A stretch of DNA of 64,000 nt. It comes from Anas platyrhynchos (Eukaryota; Chordata; Aves; Anseriformes; Anatidae). The stretch is from positions 195,607,501-195,671,500 of the forward strand of contig NC_092587.1 in NCBI RefSeq assembly GCF_047663525.1. Reading direction: 5' to 3'. A program made the position numbers and the translations under genes. Under the pieces are notes generated by a model. The model was not told the DNA's origin. It did not search any database and was given only the letters and a program-made list of their open reading frames with translations. Below, piece by piece: positions 22,001-45,241 of this stretch. Every line of letters starts with the position of its first letter. The first letter of the stretch is position 1.

Positions 22001-25000
22001 GGTGTCAGGAGTGCACCAAGCCAAAGCCACTGCAAGAGCTGCAGCTACTGAGTGTGAAGCTTCGCAATTCGGCAGCTCACCTTCCCAGCTACAAAGGGTA
22101 CATCGCCCAGACACAGTCTGTAATGGGGCTGCGTAGTGAGATGGCTTGTGGAAGAGCATTTCTGCAAGGAAAGGAGAGAGAAATGTTTACCACAGATGAC
22201 ACTACAGCAAACCCATTTTTTGCTTTGCAATAAAAGAGGCAACTTGCTTTCTGATTGCATGCACAGATCCTTATTTAACTCCTCAGTAATTGCCCTTTTC
22301 TCACCCTCTGTTACCTTCTCTGGCTGCTTAGTTTTTTTCCTGGGTTTTCTTGCTTTTGGAGAAAGCAATGGTGATGCTGCTTGAATCAACAGTCTGTTGG
22401 TTTCCAGGCCTGTCTGAAGCTGTAATTGAAGGAATGAGGGAAGTTATTGAAATTGTATTAATAGATGATCAGAGAGAATGCACTAAGATTTGCAACACAG
22501 CATTTTTTAAACACAAGCTCTCTGAAAGTAAGGGCTGCAAGTGTGTACGATGCCTCTGCAGTCTAATTTAAACATTAAATGGGATTTTTGCCTCAGATAA
22601 CACATCTCATCACTAATCTTGGTTAAGTTAAAGAATTGTTCGTAGTGAACTACTCCCATGTAGGCAAGTGCCAAAACATCAGCTGTATTTTATACTTGGC
22701 AAAGTATTAGGGAAGTCAGGTAACCAGCTCTGACTGCTCACTTGATTTTGTGGCATACAGTTAGCAGACAGCTATTCCTTCTGATCTATTAAATTTGACA
22801 GGAAAAAAAAATCTCTTGAAAGAGCAGAAGATTAGAATTGTCACTGTCAAAGACCTCTATATACTTTGTTTCTATCAACATAAAGAAAAAACATAGCTTT
22901 AGAACTCATCTCCTAACTGATCTCATCAAGAAGCATTCACAACACAATTATTCATGATTAATTTGAGCTTAGCACTCATTAGAAAGGTTAATGCCTGCCA
23001 CGTTACTTACATACTTCTTAGCATACAGCTGAGTATGTAAAGACCACAACACTTCAGGGTTAGAAGGCCACTGTCCTTAAAGACCCATACCAAATAGTAC
23101 AGGGCCCTTTTTTTGCCTCTTTCTGCAATATACATGTATCTAGTTGCAATTACAAAAAAAGGAGTATGCTTTTTGACCTTGATGTATTTAAAACAGAGAT
23201 CCTTATACATCCTCAACCACAAATCAGTCTGGATTATTTTTCTTTTCCCACTTTTTTTTTTTCAGTGAAGAAATGAAGCTTCAGTGCAGATGCTGTTAGG
23301 GAAAAAAATTCTGAAGCACTGAGAACTTCAGATGTGGGGTACAGGGAAGACTACAATGTTTTCATTATTCTCTCTATAGGAGAGATTATCAGCAAGTTTA
23401 GCAGAGAAAGTTGATGAAAAGGAAGAGCTAATTACAGTGCATACTGTACTAGAGAGATTTCCTGTTGTTACCTCAGCTGCTTTTTCCTGAACAAGCTTCC
23501 TTGCGTGTTCTTCCTCCTGAAGCTTCTGTTCCAGCTCTTTCATTTTTTTCTAGTCAAAGGTGAATGAAAACAGTTACTACTGAAACATTTTTTTTCCCTG
23601 AAGTGTAAAATACCAAGAGATTGAGCAAAGCTGTTATCAGTTCAGCTTGCAATTTCAGACTAGGCAAAAACTTCAGAATTAAATTTACTGCTGAAGTTCC
23701 ACCTATACAGGCATAATAAACACATCAGCCAAGTTCTTATGCCTCTGACTGAATTGATTTTTCTATTTTTACTTCCACAATGGGTATGTGGATTTAAGTC
23801 AGAGCCTACAGGGAGAATAATATGCAAGGTTGAACTCTTAGACAAGAAAGATTTTTGAAGATCTAGCCACCTCCTTAATTAAGAGCAGAGAGGAAAGTTC
23901 ATGATGCTTGAGTTACCTTTAAGCAAACATGAATTGACTTAATCTTTTTATGATAAAAATACTGTAAGAATTTCTTAAAGCCCCTTTCAAGAAAAAAGAG
24001 TTAAAAGGAGAGGCACACATCTTTGTAGACATTTCAACAAGATGAAAAACCTGTTTAAGCAGGATATGATTCAACTCCCAATATGAAGGTTTTTTAAACA
24101 ACCTTCTAATTTTATACAGCAGAGTGAAAACGATCCAAAGTTCCAGAGCACACACAAAAAAACAACCTTCCCTCTCTTCCCCCATAGACTGAATATTATT
24201 CACAGAGCCACTAATCAAACCTAAGCCAGAAAAGCATGCAATTCAAAGCAGCAGCTAATTTTGGACACTTTAATTTGCATTATTTATAGAGCCAGTACCC
24301 TAAAAACTTAAGAGGTGTTAAGTATTTCAATTCACCTTTATTTAAGCATTAACTGTAAGATTAATATAACCAACTGTTACACGAAGGTGTTAAAATGCAA
24401 ATCCCTGGGTACACATCCAGGACAAAGGCACTGTGTAAAGAAACCAGCTTTTCCTGTTGAATCTTTTTCTCCTCATTCCATAGGAATTAGAAACATTCCA
24501 AGTAACTTAAAATCATCTTCTATCCTTTGTGTGTCAGTTTTTGATTTCCACATAGACACCTCCATGAAAATCCTTCTTTAGCCTCTTACACATAATCTTT
24601 ACTATACAAATGCTGCAGCAAACCTTCTGTTTGAGCTGAAGACTGACATGAACCCAAACCACTGCTTCTGTGCTGAAATGCACCCAGTGTCCACTCAGGC
24701 AGTTGTCCTAGGTGCCACGTGTAGCTCAAATCATGCAGCAAGCTTGCATCTTACTAAGCTTTCAGTGACAGACCACATTGGAAATTCTCTAAGTGATATT
24801 CCCAAATTTTTTTTAGTCAGCACCAAGCTGACTAAAACACTTTGCCTAGCCCCCAGTAACCACTGTAAGAAAAAAATCATATAAAAAAGCCAACAAATAA
24901 ATATTTCAACATTATTTCTTCCCCTTTTCTGAAACAAATGAAATTTCATGGAATCACTGCACACATCCTTTGGGCTGTCACAGAAATAAGTTTCCAAACA

Positions 25001-28000
25001 ATCCTAACAAGAGGTATGACCTCAGAGACATGAAGTGCCTTTGTTTCTGCAAACAGGGCTGCTGGGACAAGCACCCAGTTCGGTCCATCAGAGAGGAAGT
25101 GCCTGTGGTGCGAGGACAGCTCACATCTGTGCTTCACTACCCTGAATATCAGCACCTGCTTAACAGCTGAGCAGCCAAGTGCTGCACCTGGTGCAGGTGC
25201 TGCTTCTCACCACCTGGCAGGTAGGGGAGACAAGAAAAATAAGAGGGGTGGGTGGCATACCTATAGTTACCTCTGCTGGTCACAGAATGGAGGGGTTTTG
25301 TTCTCTTTTTAAGTCTCAGTGTTAAGAGGAGATTGATTACTACCAACTTCAGCTCTTCAAAACACATACAGTCAGATTCTGCCCATCTAACACCCGAGAC
25401 CAGAGCCCTACCCACTCCTTTAGGGAACAGCCCCATCCCCTACCTCTATCCCCACACACAGACACACTCAGAGCCTCTCAGCCAGCTGTCCAGACACTGC
25501 ACTGCAGGACTGCAGTTACAATGAACACACACTAGGAATTGTTTTTGAGGTCAGCACTCTTATTAGGAGACCATCACATGAATGAGGACCTCCACAATCC
25601 CTTTTGATATGCTTATATGGCTAGGTAAGGTAGCAGCTCTGCAAGTTTTGGAGATTAAATGCTCTCAGCAAGTCAGTAAGACACACACACATTTCACTCT
25701 GGCAAAGTCTGAAATCAGTCTAAAATCCTTGCCCACTCATGAGTGGTCATTTCACCAGTTTGTCTCAGTACACTGTGCATGGAAGTAGTCCTTATTTACT
25801 TCTAGCCTCAAATTAAACTTGCAAATGTTCCTGTGGTCTTGCCACAACTAAAGCAGAGATCACCAAAAGCAACAGCTGTGACTGTTTTGAGCAGAGTGCA
25901 GCCACCCCTTGAGGACTGTAAGGTCCTGAGCACACGGAGGGAGGCTCATAGAGGAACGTGACCAACAAGCACAGAGGTAGCCTGACCTGCTGGCCAAAGG
26001 AAAAATGACAGGAAAATGATCATAAGGAAAATCACCTTCAGACAGAGCTCAGTCTGGATTTCTCTTGGTTCTGAAAACTGATTCAAAACTGTAAATTTAA
26101 TGCCCAATTCCACTAAGACTGATTTAATTATGACGACCACTAATTTCTAATGATACTGAAAAATCAGTCTGAACCAGGAAAAAAAATTATGCTGGAATTA
26201 CGTTCACTAGCCAGGCACAAAAAGACAAATAACCCAGCACCATCGAACTTCAGCTGCTACCAGACAAGAACTTGGTAAAAACTTGTGAAAAAGCAATGCC
26301 TGTTGCTGAAGCACTTATTTCAAACCTGACCCTGGATGAACTTACTGCTGCTTTCAGGGAACAAGAGGTGGAAGAAGCTTCTCTCTTTGAGAGAGGTTTG
26401 CCCAAATAACGCGGTCTTTTTTACTCCACAAAGGGAGCCCACCATAATGGGGTGTCAAGATCAACAGCTTGTCAAAGTTGCCTTGGGTCAGAGACTCCCA
26501 AGAAGAGTTGTAGTGTCTAGAAGGTGCTGTAGCAGACCAGCCAGATGAAGATTTACTATCAAACATCTTAAATACTCCTGGAGTATTTAAGCACATGGGA
26601 AGGGCTGGTAAGCAGGTGGCAAATGTAAAATTTTGGTAAGAGTCCAGAGCTACCCCTAATACCACAGTCTAACAACACACTAACCACTCTGTAAGGGTGG
26701 AGAAGTGTCAGAAAACCACACCACAATCTAAAGTGAAGTCTGGGCCATAATTGACTAACAGCCAGCATTCAGCAGAGTACAAAGTAACTCTGAAGTGTTC
26801 AGAAACGCTATCTTATGTGCCCCTGTGCCATCCAAACAAAAAATGAACACCAACAGATCCTGTTAAGTCTCAACTAAACTCCAATTCTTTCTTGTAGTGA
26901 CCTACAGCCTGACTTCCAGCAGTAACTGCAAGTTTTTACACCACTTCAGCTTCAAAAAGACATTTTAGCTGCTGTATTTTTCCTCTGTTATCAACATGTA
27001 ACTATGAAATGTTGATTACAATAAACAAGGTAAGTCTGATGCAAGTGCAAGTGACAGACCTCTGCTATGGACTGCATGGTAGTAAGCCTGGTGTACTCTT
27101 TCTCCAGCATATCCAGCTTTTCCAATTTAGACTGGACTTGGGATTGATCGAGCCGGTCTCTCTCCAATGAGCCCTTGATGGGAGAAATTAAAAGCAAAAC
27201 TGTTATAAGCACAAGGAAACATAGCTATAGCAAGCCTTACATCTGCATGATAAAGAAAGATCATAAACAGATCAAAGGAATTACTTTCTTTGCACGATTT
27301 TAAGTGCTGCTACAATTAAGGAGCAACTGGGCATTTTTGACACAGTTGGAAACTGTGCCAACATTGGGAATCTCACAGCCAGCCAAAACCAGGTGAAAAT
27401 GTGTAGTCTCTCCTCCCTCCCAAGCCAAGAATAATAAAAACCCTTTACTCAGCTATTAGAGGTAATTTTCTTAATTTCAGTGAATATTCAATACTCATAA
27501 GACAGCCACAGAGACTGTGGAACAGAGAGCACTAAGTGATAGATACTCCTATAAAACAAAATTCAAAAGCTCATTTTAGATATAGGATAAATCCCACAGT
27601 CACTGATGGCAGGAAACAAATTTTACTATTATTTCTAGATGAACTGGGTCTGCCATACTGATTCTCAAGAAAAGTACCAGTAAAAAAAAAAAAAGAGTTA
27701 AATACTGTAAACACAAAAGGGAAGGTTTTTCCACTGGCACACAGGTATTATCCTCTGAGGGATACAGATGAGCTAAGGCAAGTCAGTCACACAGAAGCAG
27801 TTAATTCTAATTAACACCAGAACCTACAGAATTGCCTTAGAGACAGAAGCACAAAGACAGAAAAGACCAGGGTCCTCACAGGACTGAAAATTAAATAGAA
27901 AAATTACTCATACCTAAATATATAAAGGCCAGCTCAATGACATCTACAGCTGAAGGTATCAAAATCACAGTAAATGAGAAGTTGTGATGTAGTCACTGGT

Positions 28001-31000
28001 TTTTTTTTTTCATTTAATCCTGAGATAATCTTAGGAGCACACCTGTTTCTCCAAGAGATGTGACTTCTCATTTTCTGCATGCTGGATCATTTTTCTCATG
28101 TAGTCCAGCTGTTTCTCTAAGAGGCTGCACCGAGACTCAGCAGCTGCCAGCTGAGAAGCCAGTTCTGTAGGTAACAAGGCAGAAAAATGAAATCATGCAC
28201 TGCTTGTGCCTGTTGTTTTCAGGACAGTTCAAAAACAAGCAAGAAAAGTACCATCTAAAACTCATATTAAGCTGAATTAACCATTCATGCGTATAAATTC
28301 CTAAAAATAAGTATGCTTTAGAAATTATTTCTTCAAAATTCCACTGTAAAGTAAAATATACTGAACAAAGATAATTGAAATAGTTTTGTGCATTGATAAA
28401 AACTCAAGTTTTATCCACATCAATGTTCAGTAGTGTGTATATAAACGTAGCAAGCCACCTTGATTTTTCTTTGACACTTCAGTTCTGTCCTGCTCCCTGT
28501 GTTGCATTTGCTCACTCAGTACTTTCTTGTAGTCTGCTGTTTCTCTGCTGAGGTGTTTGACATTCTCTTCTGCCTGCAGCCGCTCCAACTCCAGCCGACG
28601 AATTTTTTCCTGGAGATTCTTCAGAGCAGAAAATATTGCTGTAATTGAGCAAGGACCTTTTGTTAGTTACTCTTCAAGATAACATTGGACTCGAAACATG
28701 TTACACGAGAAAGCCAGCGTGTTCCTCACCACCAGCCAGGACTCCTTCCGTGAGTTAGTACCCTAAACTGCAACCAATCCTAAACCAGGTCTTAAATGTA
28801 TAGATGCTTTTGGTGCATATCTTCATCTGAAACATCTGGGAAAAGATACCTCCATTGTCCAGGACAGGTCAAATAAATATTCTGCACATTGAGCACAAAC
28901 AGTGCCTCTTCTGATTTTTTTTATCAGAAGGAAATTAAAGGTGATGACTGAGCAGTTGAAGCAGTGGAAGTTCTCTGTATGCTTATTACTGTTCCTCTGC
29001 AAGTGCACACTAGTGGGACAAATATAAAACAGCATTCACCTCGCTGATCACTGAACAGGATAAGTGTTAGAGATCAGAGCTATAAAGATGTTTATTTCTC
29101 CAAGCATCAGCTCTTCTGGTTTAGCATTTGTGATGGCCTCCTGCCCACAAGATACGCACCTCCTTTGTGCCAAACAGCTTTCCCACTTTCCATCCACTTC
29201 CCTGCTCTAACAATTACTCAAAGCCTTTATATATTCACCACACAAAAAAAGAAAGCAGCTGTAATACAACTCATCTTGCCATTAGACCATCTGCTGGTAA
29301 TCTGACGTATTGCGTCTGGCTGTATTGTTTAAACCTGCAAAGGGAACCAGAACCATCAGCCCCTTCCCCTGTACACAGTCCTATTAAAGTAAAATGTGAG
29401 AACTACCCTATAGGCAGCTCATACAGCAGATTTATCTGCGAGGTCACTCCTTAGCCTACTCCTTTGTGCTTAAACACACTCTAGAGAAAGAATGGAAACA
29501 CAGGAAAAGTTAAGGCTGTGTATTTGGTTGAGCATCACATTACAAAAAGTGAAGAATAGTTATCAGAATGAGTTTTCCAGAGTGAAAACACATCAAATCC
29601 TGAAATGCAGGACAGAACAGAGTATCAGAACTACCTACTCTAAGGTAACTTAAGTCATTAGGAAGTGGGTGACAGCAGCCACAGATAAAGGGAAAGTTGT
29701 CCATAGCCCGATCCTATTAGCAGGGTCACCCTTTTCCCCTGTTTATGGCACTGTTATCAGGATTCAGTTGAAATGGGCACAGCTGGAACCATAAACAGCT
29801 TTGTTACACAACACTTAGAGCTCAATTAAAGTCTGTGTATTTACAGTAACAACAAGCAAAACACATCAATGAAGCAATCTGAGCAGTGGGTAGGTAAGGG
29901 TGAAACCCAACAGGATGCCAGGTAGCAGGGAGGGCAGGAAACAAGTGTCAAAGTAACAGATATGTTGCAACAGTCATCACAGATGCACAACATAGAGGAA
30001 TTAAACCCCAAATAAGCAGGATTTACTTAACTTCTGGATTTTTTGTTTAAGTGTGAGGTAGGAACAGGAAGGGCCCCCAAGAACAACCAAATCTATTTTC
30101 TCATCTGAAGATAACTCCCAAATCCTTAACCTTATACACACTCCTGAACTTGTAAACTTACTTCAGAGTTGCAAAGCTTCTACAAAAAAATAGAAGTATT
30201 GCATGAACTGCCTGCTGGATTTTTATTTTCCATACACATTGATATTTACATAAACATTTTAGGAGTCAAAGTCTTAAAAGGCCTTTATTTTCCTAAAAAG
30301 GGATATGGCTTTCAGATGCTATCCCTCTAGCTGTATTTATTTTAGAGTTAGCAAATTACCTGCCTGAAAAGAGTTGCCAGGTGAAAATTTGGAAATCAAA
30401 ACTTTGTCACTAACGCAGCACACAATACAGTCTACAGAAATACCCTTGTATCAATCATTTGCAAGTAAGCCCTTAGCTTAACATCCAAATTTGTCATACA
30501 AATCCTTTAGTTTTGTGTTAGCCACACTCAAAACTGATCACGTTGTGCATGCCAGAGCATATATTACATTTTAAATGGCACTTCAGGAACTCAGGTTTCA
30601 TCTACTAGATAATTAACATAAAAGTCCCTGGTAATTTCTACATGAATTACATTACTGGAACAGGTACTGGAGCCTACTGTGCTGTGTTTTCCCCCCCAGT
30701 CTGTCTTATATTTAGAGTAATTTAAGGGTTCATCCTAAATCTCTCACTTTTCTTTCTGTAAGTAATAAAATATTTTTTCATAGCCCTAACCCCCACACAA
30801 CACCAGTCTTCAGGGGTTATTTTCTCAAGGACCCTTAGCCAAGAAGCTCACAAAGGATCCGCCCTGCCCTTGTCTCCAATTCCCTCAGCTCCCTCCTGTA
30901 CCTATCCCCAGGCAGCTCTGGGGTTCCTCTCCTTGTAGGAGAAGCCAATTTGTTAAACAGAAAACTAGCAAAAAATGTTTTTGTTCATCTCTGGTCAGGC

Positions 31001-34000
31001 AAAATTAATGTTTGGTTCTGCTGTTCACTTCCAGATGAAGTGGGAAAGACAGGAGAAGAATAAACCAGAAACAAAAAAAAAAAGAATAAATGGGAGCACA
31101 ACTTTCTTCCCCCTGGGGTAATGGTGAGCTCTCAGTTCAGCACTTTGCCACAAAACACCTCTTTTCTTCTGTATGTGGTAAGCACTTCCCTGATTCCCAC
31201 CACACCCTTCGAACATCACAAGCCTTCTCAGTTCATCAACACCGATTCTCTTCCTTTGCTCCAAGCTGTCTGGAGAACTCCAGTCTAATTTCAAACTTGG
31301 CTGTGAGCTGGGGTGGGGAATGACTGAGGGATAGGAGGACCAGAAGAAGGAAGGAAGAACATCTCAAGCCCATTTTACAGCTCTCTGCTACGGAAGTGAG
31401 CATCCTTCTCCAGCTGTAAGACAGCCTCTTTCATTAGGCATGATTCAAACAGCGAAGCAAAAAGGATTTACAAAACAGGCGATCTGCACATCACTGGGAA
31501 GGAATAAAAGGCTAAAGAGACCATATCCTCTGTGGGCACAGATTTTTTGTGATGCTTTCACGCACAGCACAAGCAACTTGGAAACAGGTAAAAAAGCAGC
31601 TTAGCTGAAGCATTACCTCTGCTGTTACTCTCGGGATATGGAATTACTGGTTTCCGCGGGGAGCGCAGCAGGTCTGAGTTGATGAAGGGCTTGTACTTCG
31701 GGTAATCAATATACGACGTTGCAGAGAGTCCATCTGTGGCTGACGCAGACCTGTGAGCTTTGTGTAGATCACCCTGAAAATAAAGCAAAGCTGTTATTCA
31801 GCACGTTTGTTTCTCTGTCACAATAAAAGCAGAATCAATTTATAAGATGTGGAGAAATACTGCTGCAGGAGACCTGTAGCTCAAAGGCTGTATTTTCTTC
31901 CTTGGAGTCTTCAGTATGTACATCAAAGTCCCCTCTGCTAAAAATAGTATCAGAACAAGTTTTTCATGCTAGTTTCCAATTTCTGCTTTTGTTTACTATT
32001 ATTTATACGCTTGCTTACTGTGAGAAGGCACTACAGCAGACAGGGAGGACAGAGCTCTCCCCACTGCAGCCCCAGCCCCTCTTTCCCACCTCTATCTTTC
32101 ACAGCCTTCCACGAACACCCTGAACATCCCCGGCAGAAACACCAAGATGACTTCACCCCACAGCTGATCAGCGGCACTGGCACAAGAAAAGCAGCAGCAA
32201 ACTCAAAGCCAAGAAAGGAGGTACCTCTGCCTCTCAGTGCCAACAGGCTGCTAAGAGCAGCTTAACCCTCGTCTCAAAAACACGGCCATGAAAGCTGCAG
32301 ATTTTCTAGCACTCTGCTTGCCACATATTTGGTGCATTTTGGAGGACGCAGCTACCAGAAGTGATCACCTTGTTGTAAACATACTATGCAGTCAGGACAC
32401 CAGCAATTGGACGCTTTCCAGCAAGCGTCTCCCAAGCCAAAAGGCCACAGCACTCCACACATTGTGTCTGTGGCTTTGACTGAAACCTACCTTGTCTCAG
32501 CTTTGTGTACAAGCTTGGTGGGTAAGAGAGAAATAGAAATATGGCTGCCTAGTTTGAATGTGCTAGGAGTCTTCCTGCAGCCTGAGGCAGAAATGGGCTG
32601 CAAGCAGATGTGATGCTCTGGTTCCTACAGCTCTTCACAGAAGATTTACTTCACTAATAAGGCAACCGAGTAATCGCTCACCTTGGCAGGCTTTCCTAAG
32701 CTTTTGCAAATACCAGTTATTGTGGGCATATTGTGACCTAAATTAAAATACAAAAAGTATTTGTGCAAATACCTCATGGCAATTTAGACAATACACCCAA
32801 AACACCTCGTAAGAAATACAAAGGGAAAAAAAATAAGAAAATTAGTAAGTCACTTGAAGCCTACACACACTTAATTTTCCTCATAGAAAGACAAGAAGAC
32901 GAAGACCGTAAGCACCCTGAACCTTTCAGGCAGTGTTTCTGTTTTATCTGCAAAGCAATACGTTGCGTTTGTTATCTCCCACACAGCACAAGTGCTTTTC
33001 TTGGAATAGCTGCATTTGTACTTTGGCCACTACAAAAAGCTGATTAAAACAAATGCCTTATTAAGAATATATTAACAAAAATATTTTGAGTAGGTCTGTG
33101 TGTATACGGGCACTGTTTTACGCTCCATAGCCACACAGAGCAAACTTTACAGAATGAGTAATGTCAGAACGGAAGGAAAGGCTGTTAGCAGGGACCTCAG
33201 CCCTGCAGATACACCAGCCTTACGAGGTGCTGGACCGCTGCGAGTGGAATAAGGAATAAGATTAAAGAGCAAAGTTAAAGTGAACGAAGCAAAGCACAGC
33301 ATCTCATGCAATAGGCAGCAGAGCATCACCAGCAGCAACGTGAGACCGAGTGGCAGAAACTATTGATTCTAACACCACTCTGCTATTGGTGTGAAACAAA
33401 ATTGGTCTGCTATGGGTGAGAAACAAAAGCATCTGATGGTCCCCAGGGCTGAGAGATGGGGATCAGTCTGGGATCAACGTAGGGCTGCCTCAGACCTGAA
33501 TTTTCATAGGTCTCTATTTTTCACATGGAAAACGTTGTCTGTGGAGAATTAAGAATAACTAGGTAAAACAAACAAACAAAGAGTAAACAGAAAACCAAAC
33601 CTGCTGCCTTTTTTGGCCTTTTTTTCCTTTTTAAACTGGCAAAAGCGACACTTACCTAGCCCGCACCAGGCTGACCCCAGGAGAAAGCCTACACGCTTCT
33701 GCAGAAACTACAGAGTAAAGCAAACACAGGCGTGTTGGCTAGCTGCATTTCTTACAAATATCACCTGGATGGAGGCCAGGGGCACAACTTTCGGTGGCAT
33801 CCCGTCAGTGCAACCCCTGAAATAAACCCCACAGCACCGCTGTACAGGTGGGAGCTGCCACCAGATGCATTTGCTACACGTTTAACCAAGCCAGCTCCGC
33901 GTGCTGCTTCAGGAATCACTGCTAAATATTCCTGACTGAAAGAAAAACGCGACAGAATTCCGGAAATAGAGTCCAGGTTAAGATCCATTTAACGCTGCTC

Positions 34001-34235
34001 CTGCCGCGGGGCGCACCACGGTGCGCTCACCTCAGGAAAACGCTGAAAATCCAGGAAAAAAAGCCACAAACGGGTGAAGATGAGAGAACTTATCACTAGT
34101 TACAGCCCCCAGCCGCCCCCCAGAGCTCTTTTTGGGCAGCCCCGCGGCTCCTTCAGGCTCCCAGCCCCCCGCAGCCCCCTCCCCGCCCCCGGCCCTCACC
34201 GTGCGCTGCCGCCGCCCGCCCGCCGCCGCCGCCAT
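19016..34235 (-). CDS. CEP57: Centrosomal protein of 57 kDa (translokin), complete coding region
   Basis: CEP57 sits at the centrosome with CEP63 and CEP152, binds pericentrin and microtubules, and is needed for accurate segregation; human loss causes mosaic variegated aneuploidy. Exons in gene order: 34235-34200, 31773-31617, 28638-28459, 28164-28043, 27173-27060, 23549-23472, 22419-22315, 22161-22081, 21769-21525, 20841-20697, 19252-19016. They total 1500 bases, 499 codons plus TGA; the human protein has 500. Residues 1-64 are a low-complexity head with a conserved [18 protein letters not shown] stretch. About 65-230 is the N-terminal coiled coil, starting at [17 protein letters not shown] basic linker ([10 protein letters not shown]) lies near 250. 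The C-terminal microtubule-binding domain includes [16 protein letters not shown] (276-291), LQDEFGQMS (about 364-372) and [11 protein letters not shown], and the protein ends SWDY. The ATG has A at -3 and G at +4. The first exon is the least certain, because the head is poorly conserved. Confidence 0.96.
34200..34235 (-). CDS. CEP57: CEP57 first coding exon
   Basis: Twelve codons ([12 protein letters not shown]) in a context of CACAAAATGGCGGC, ending ACG before donor GTGAGG, in phase 0 with the acceptor at 31774-31775. The family also starts with an Ala-rich head, but the remaining residues are not conserved, so this exon rests on frame, Kozak context, splice site and position in the CpG island. 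Confidence 0.8.
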
Positions 34236-34340
34236 TTTGTGCGCGGGCGGCCCCCCTCCCCCCGGGGCCCGTCCCTTTAAGGGCGCCGCGGCCATGCGGC
34301 GGCCGTGAGCCGGGCGCGGGCTGAGCGACGGCCGAACCGA

Positions 34341-34345
34341 CCAAT
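34341..34345 (+). promoter_or_regulatory. CCAAT box
   Basis: CCAATGGG in the shared promoter, the copy closest to CEP57 and about 105 bases upstream of its start codon. A candidate NF-Y site. Confidence 0.55.
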
Positions 34346-34431
34346 GGGCAGGCAGGACGGCGCCGCAAGCCCCGCCCCCCGCCGGCCTTGAGGGACGCCA
34401 CAGAGCCGCGCTTGAGCGGCGTGCCCGCCGC

Positions 34432-34436
34432 CCAAT
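34432..34436 (+). promoter_or_regulatory. CCAAT box
   Basis: CCAATGAG in the shared promoter, 30 bases from the next CCAAT box, about three helical turns. A candidate NF-Y site. Confidence 0.55.
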
Positions 34437-34438
34437 GA

Positions 34439-44512
<10,074 letters not shown>

Positions 44513-45235
44513 GGAACTGGTTATCCGTGGGGTCTACTACTCAGCGTAAATTTGAGTAATTCTGTGAAGCCCTTAAAATCCTGTGTAGTCGAAAAAATAT
44601 TTTTGCACACCAGATTAGTTGGCATGTTTCCTACACATTTTTATAATTAATATGCAGCTTTTTTTAGTTACTGTTCAGATAAAATACTTCAACTGGCTTG
44701 AAGAATGTTTTTTATTTTTTTTATATTGGAAACCTTTTGCCAGCAATAGTATTAAAAAATGGCATAGAGAACATAGCAGTGCTCTCTCTAAAAGGACAAC
44801 ATGCAATAACAAACTAGGTGTACTTTTTACAAAGCAGCAACTGAGTCTTTTAAACTGTACGGATGTCAGCCAAAAGATCATGAATCTGCAGTGACGCTGA
44901 ACACTGGTTTCTGGCAACTGTTCTTTTACTTTGTATCAAAATACAAATTTAGAATGGAAATCATGGTGCTCAAGTGAAACTGAAAAAAAAAAAGACATAT
45001 ATGTATTTGTAAATACAACTGTAACGGTTATATTCTTAGTTATAACAAGTAATTAGTGTTTTACATTCTTGTGATAGGGATTTACTGAAAGAGTATCTAT
45101 TGTACAGTAACAGAGGCAGCGTGTTTTTTGTAAGATTTACTGTAGATTTTTCTTGCAAGTGCCTTTCTCCAACTGTTTATTTATAGGAATGTTGGTATTT
45201 TGTACATAAGGTTTTTATGTTTTAAAATCATGTTT

Positions 45236-45241
45236 AATAAA
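45236..45241 (+). promoter_or_regulatory. FAM76B: FAM76B proximal polyadenylation signal
   Basis: AATAAA about 725 bases after the stop, followed at 20-30 bases by TGTGTGTACA, a good GU-rich downstream element. The best-supported of the four candidate signals. Confidence 0.65.
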
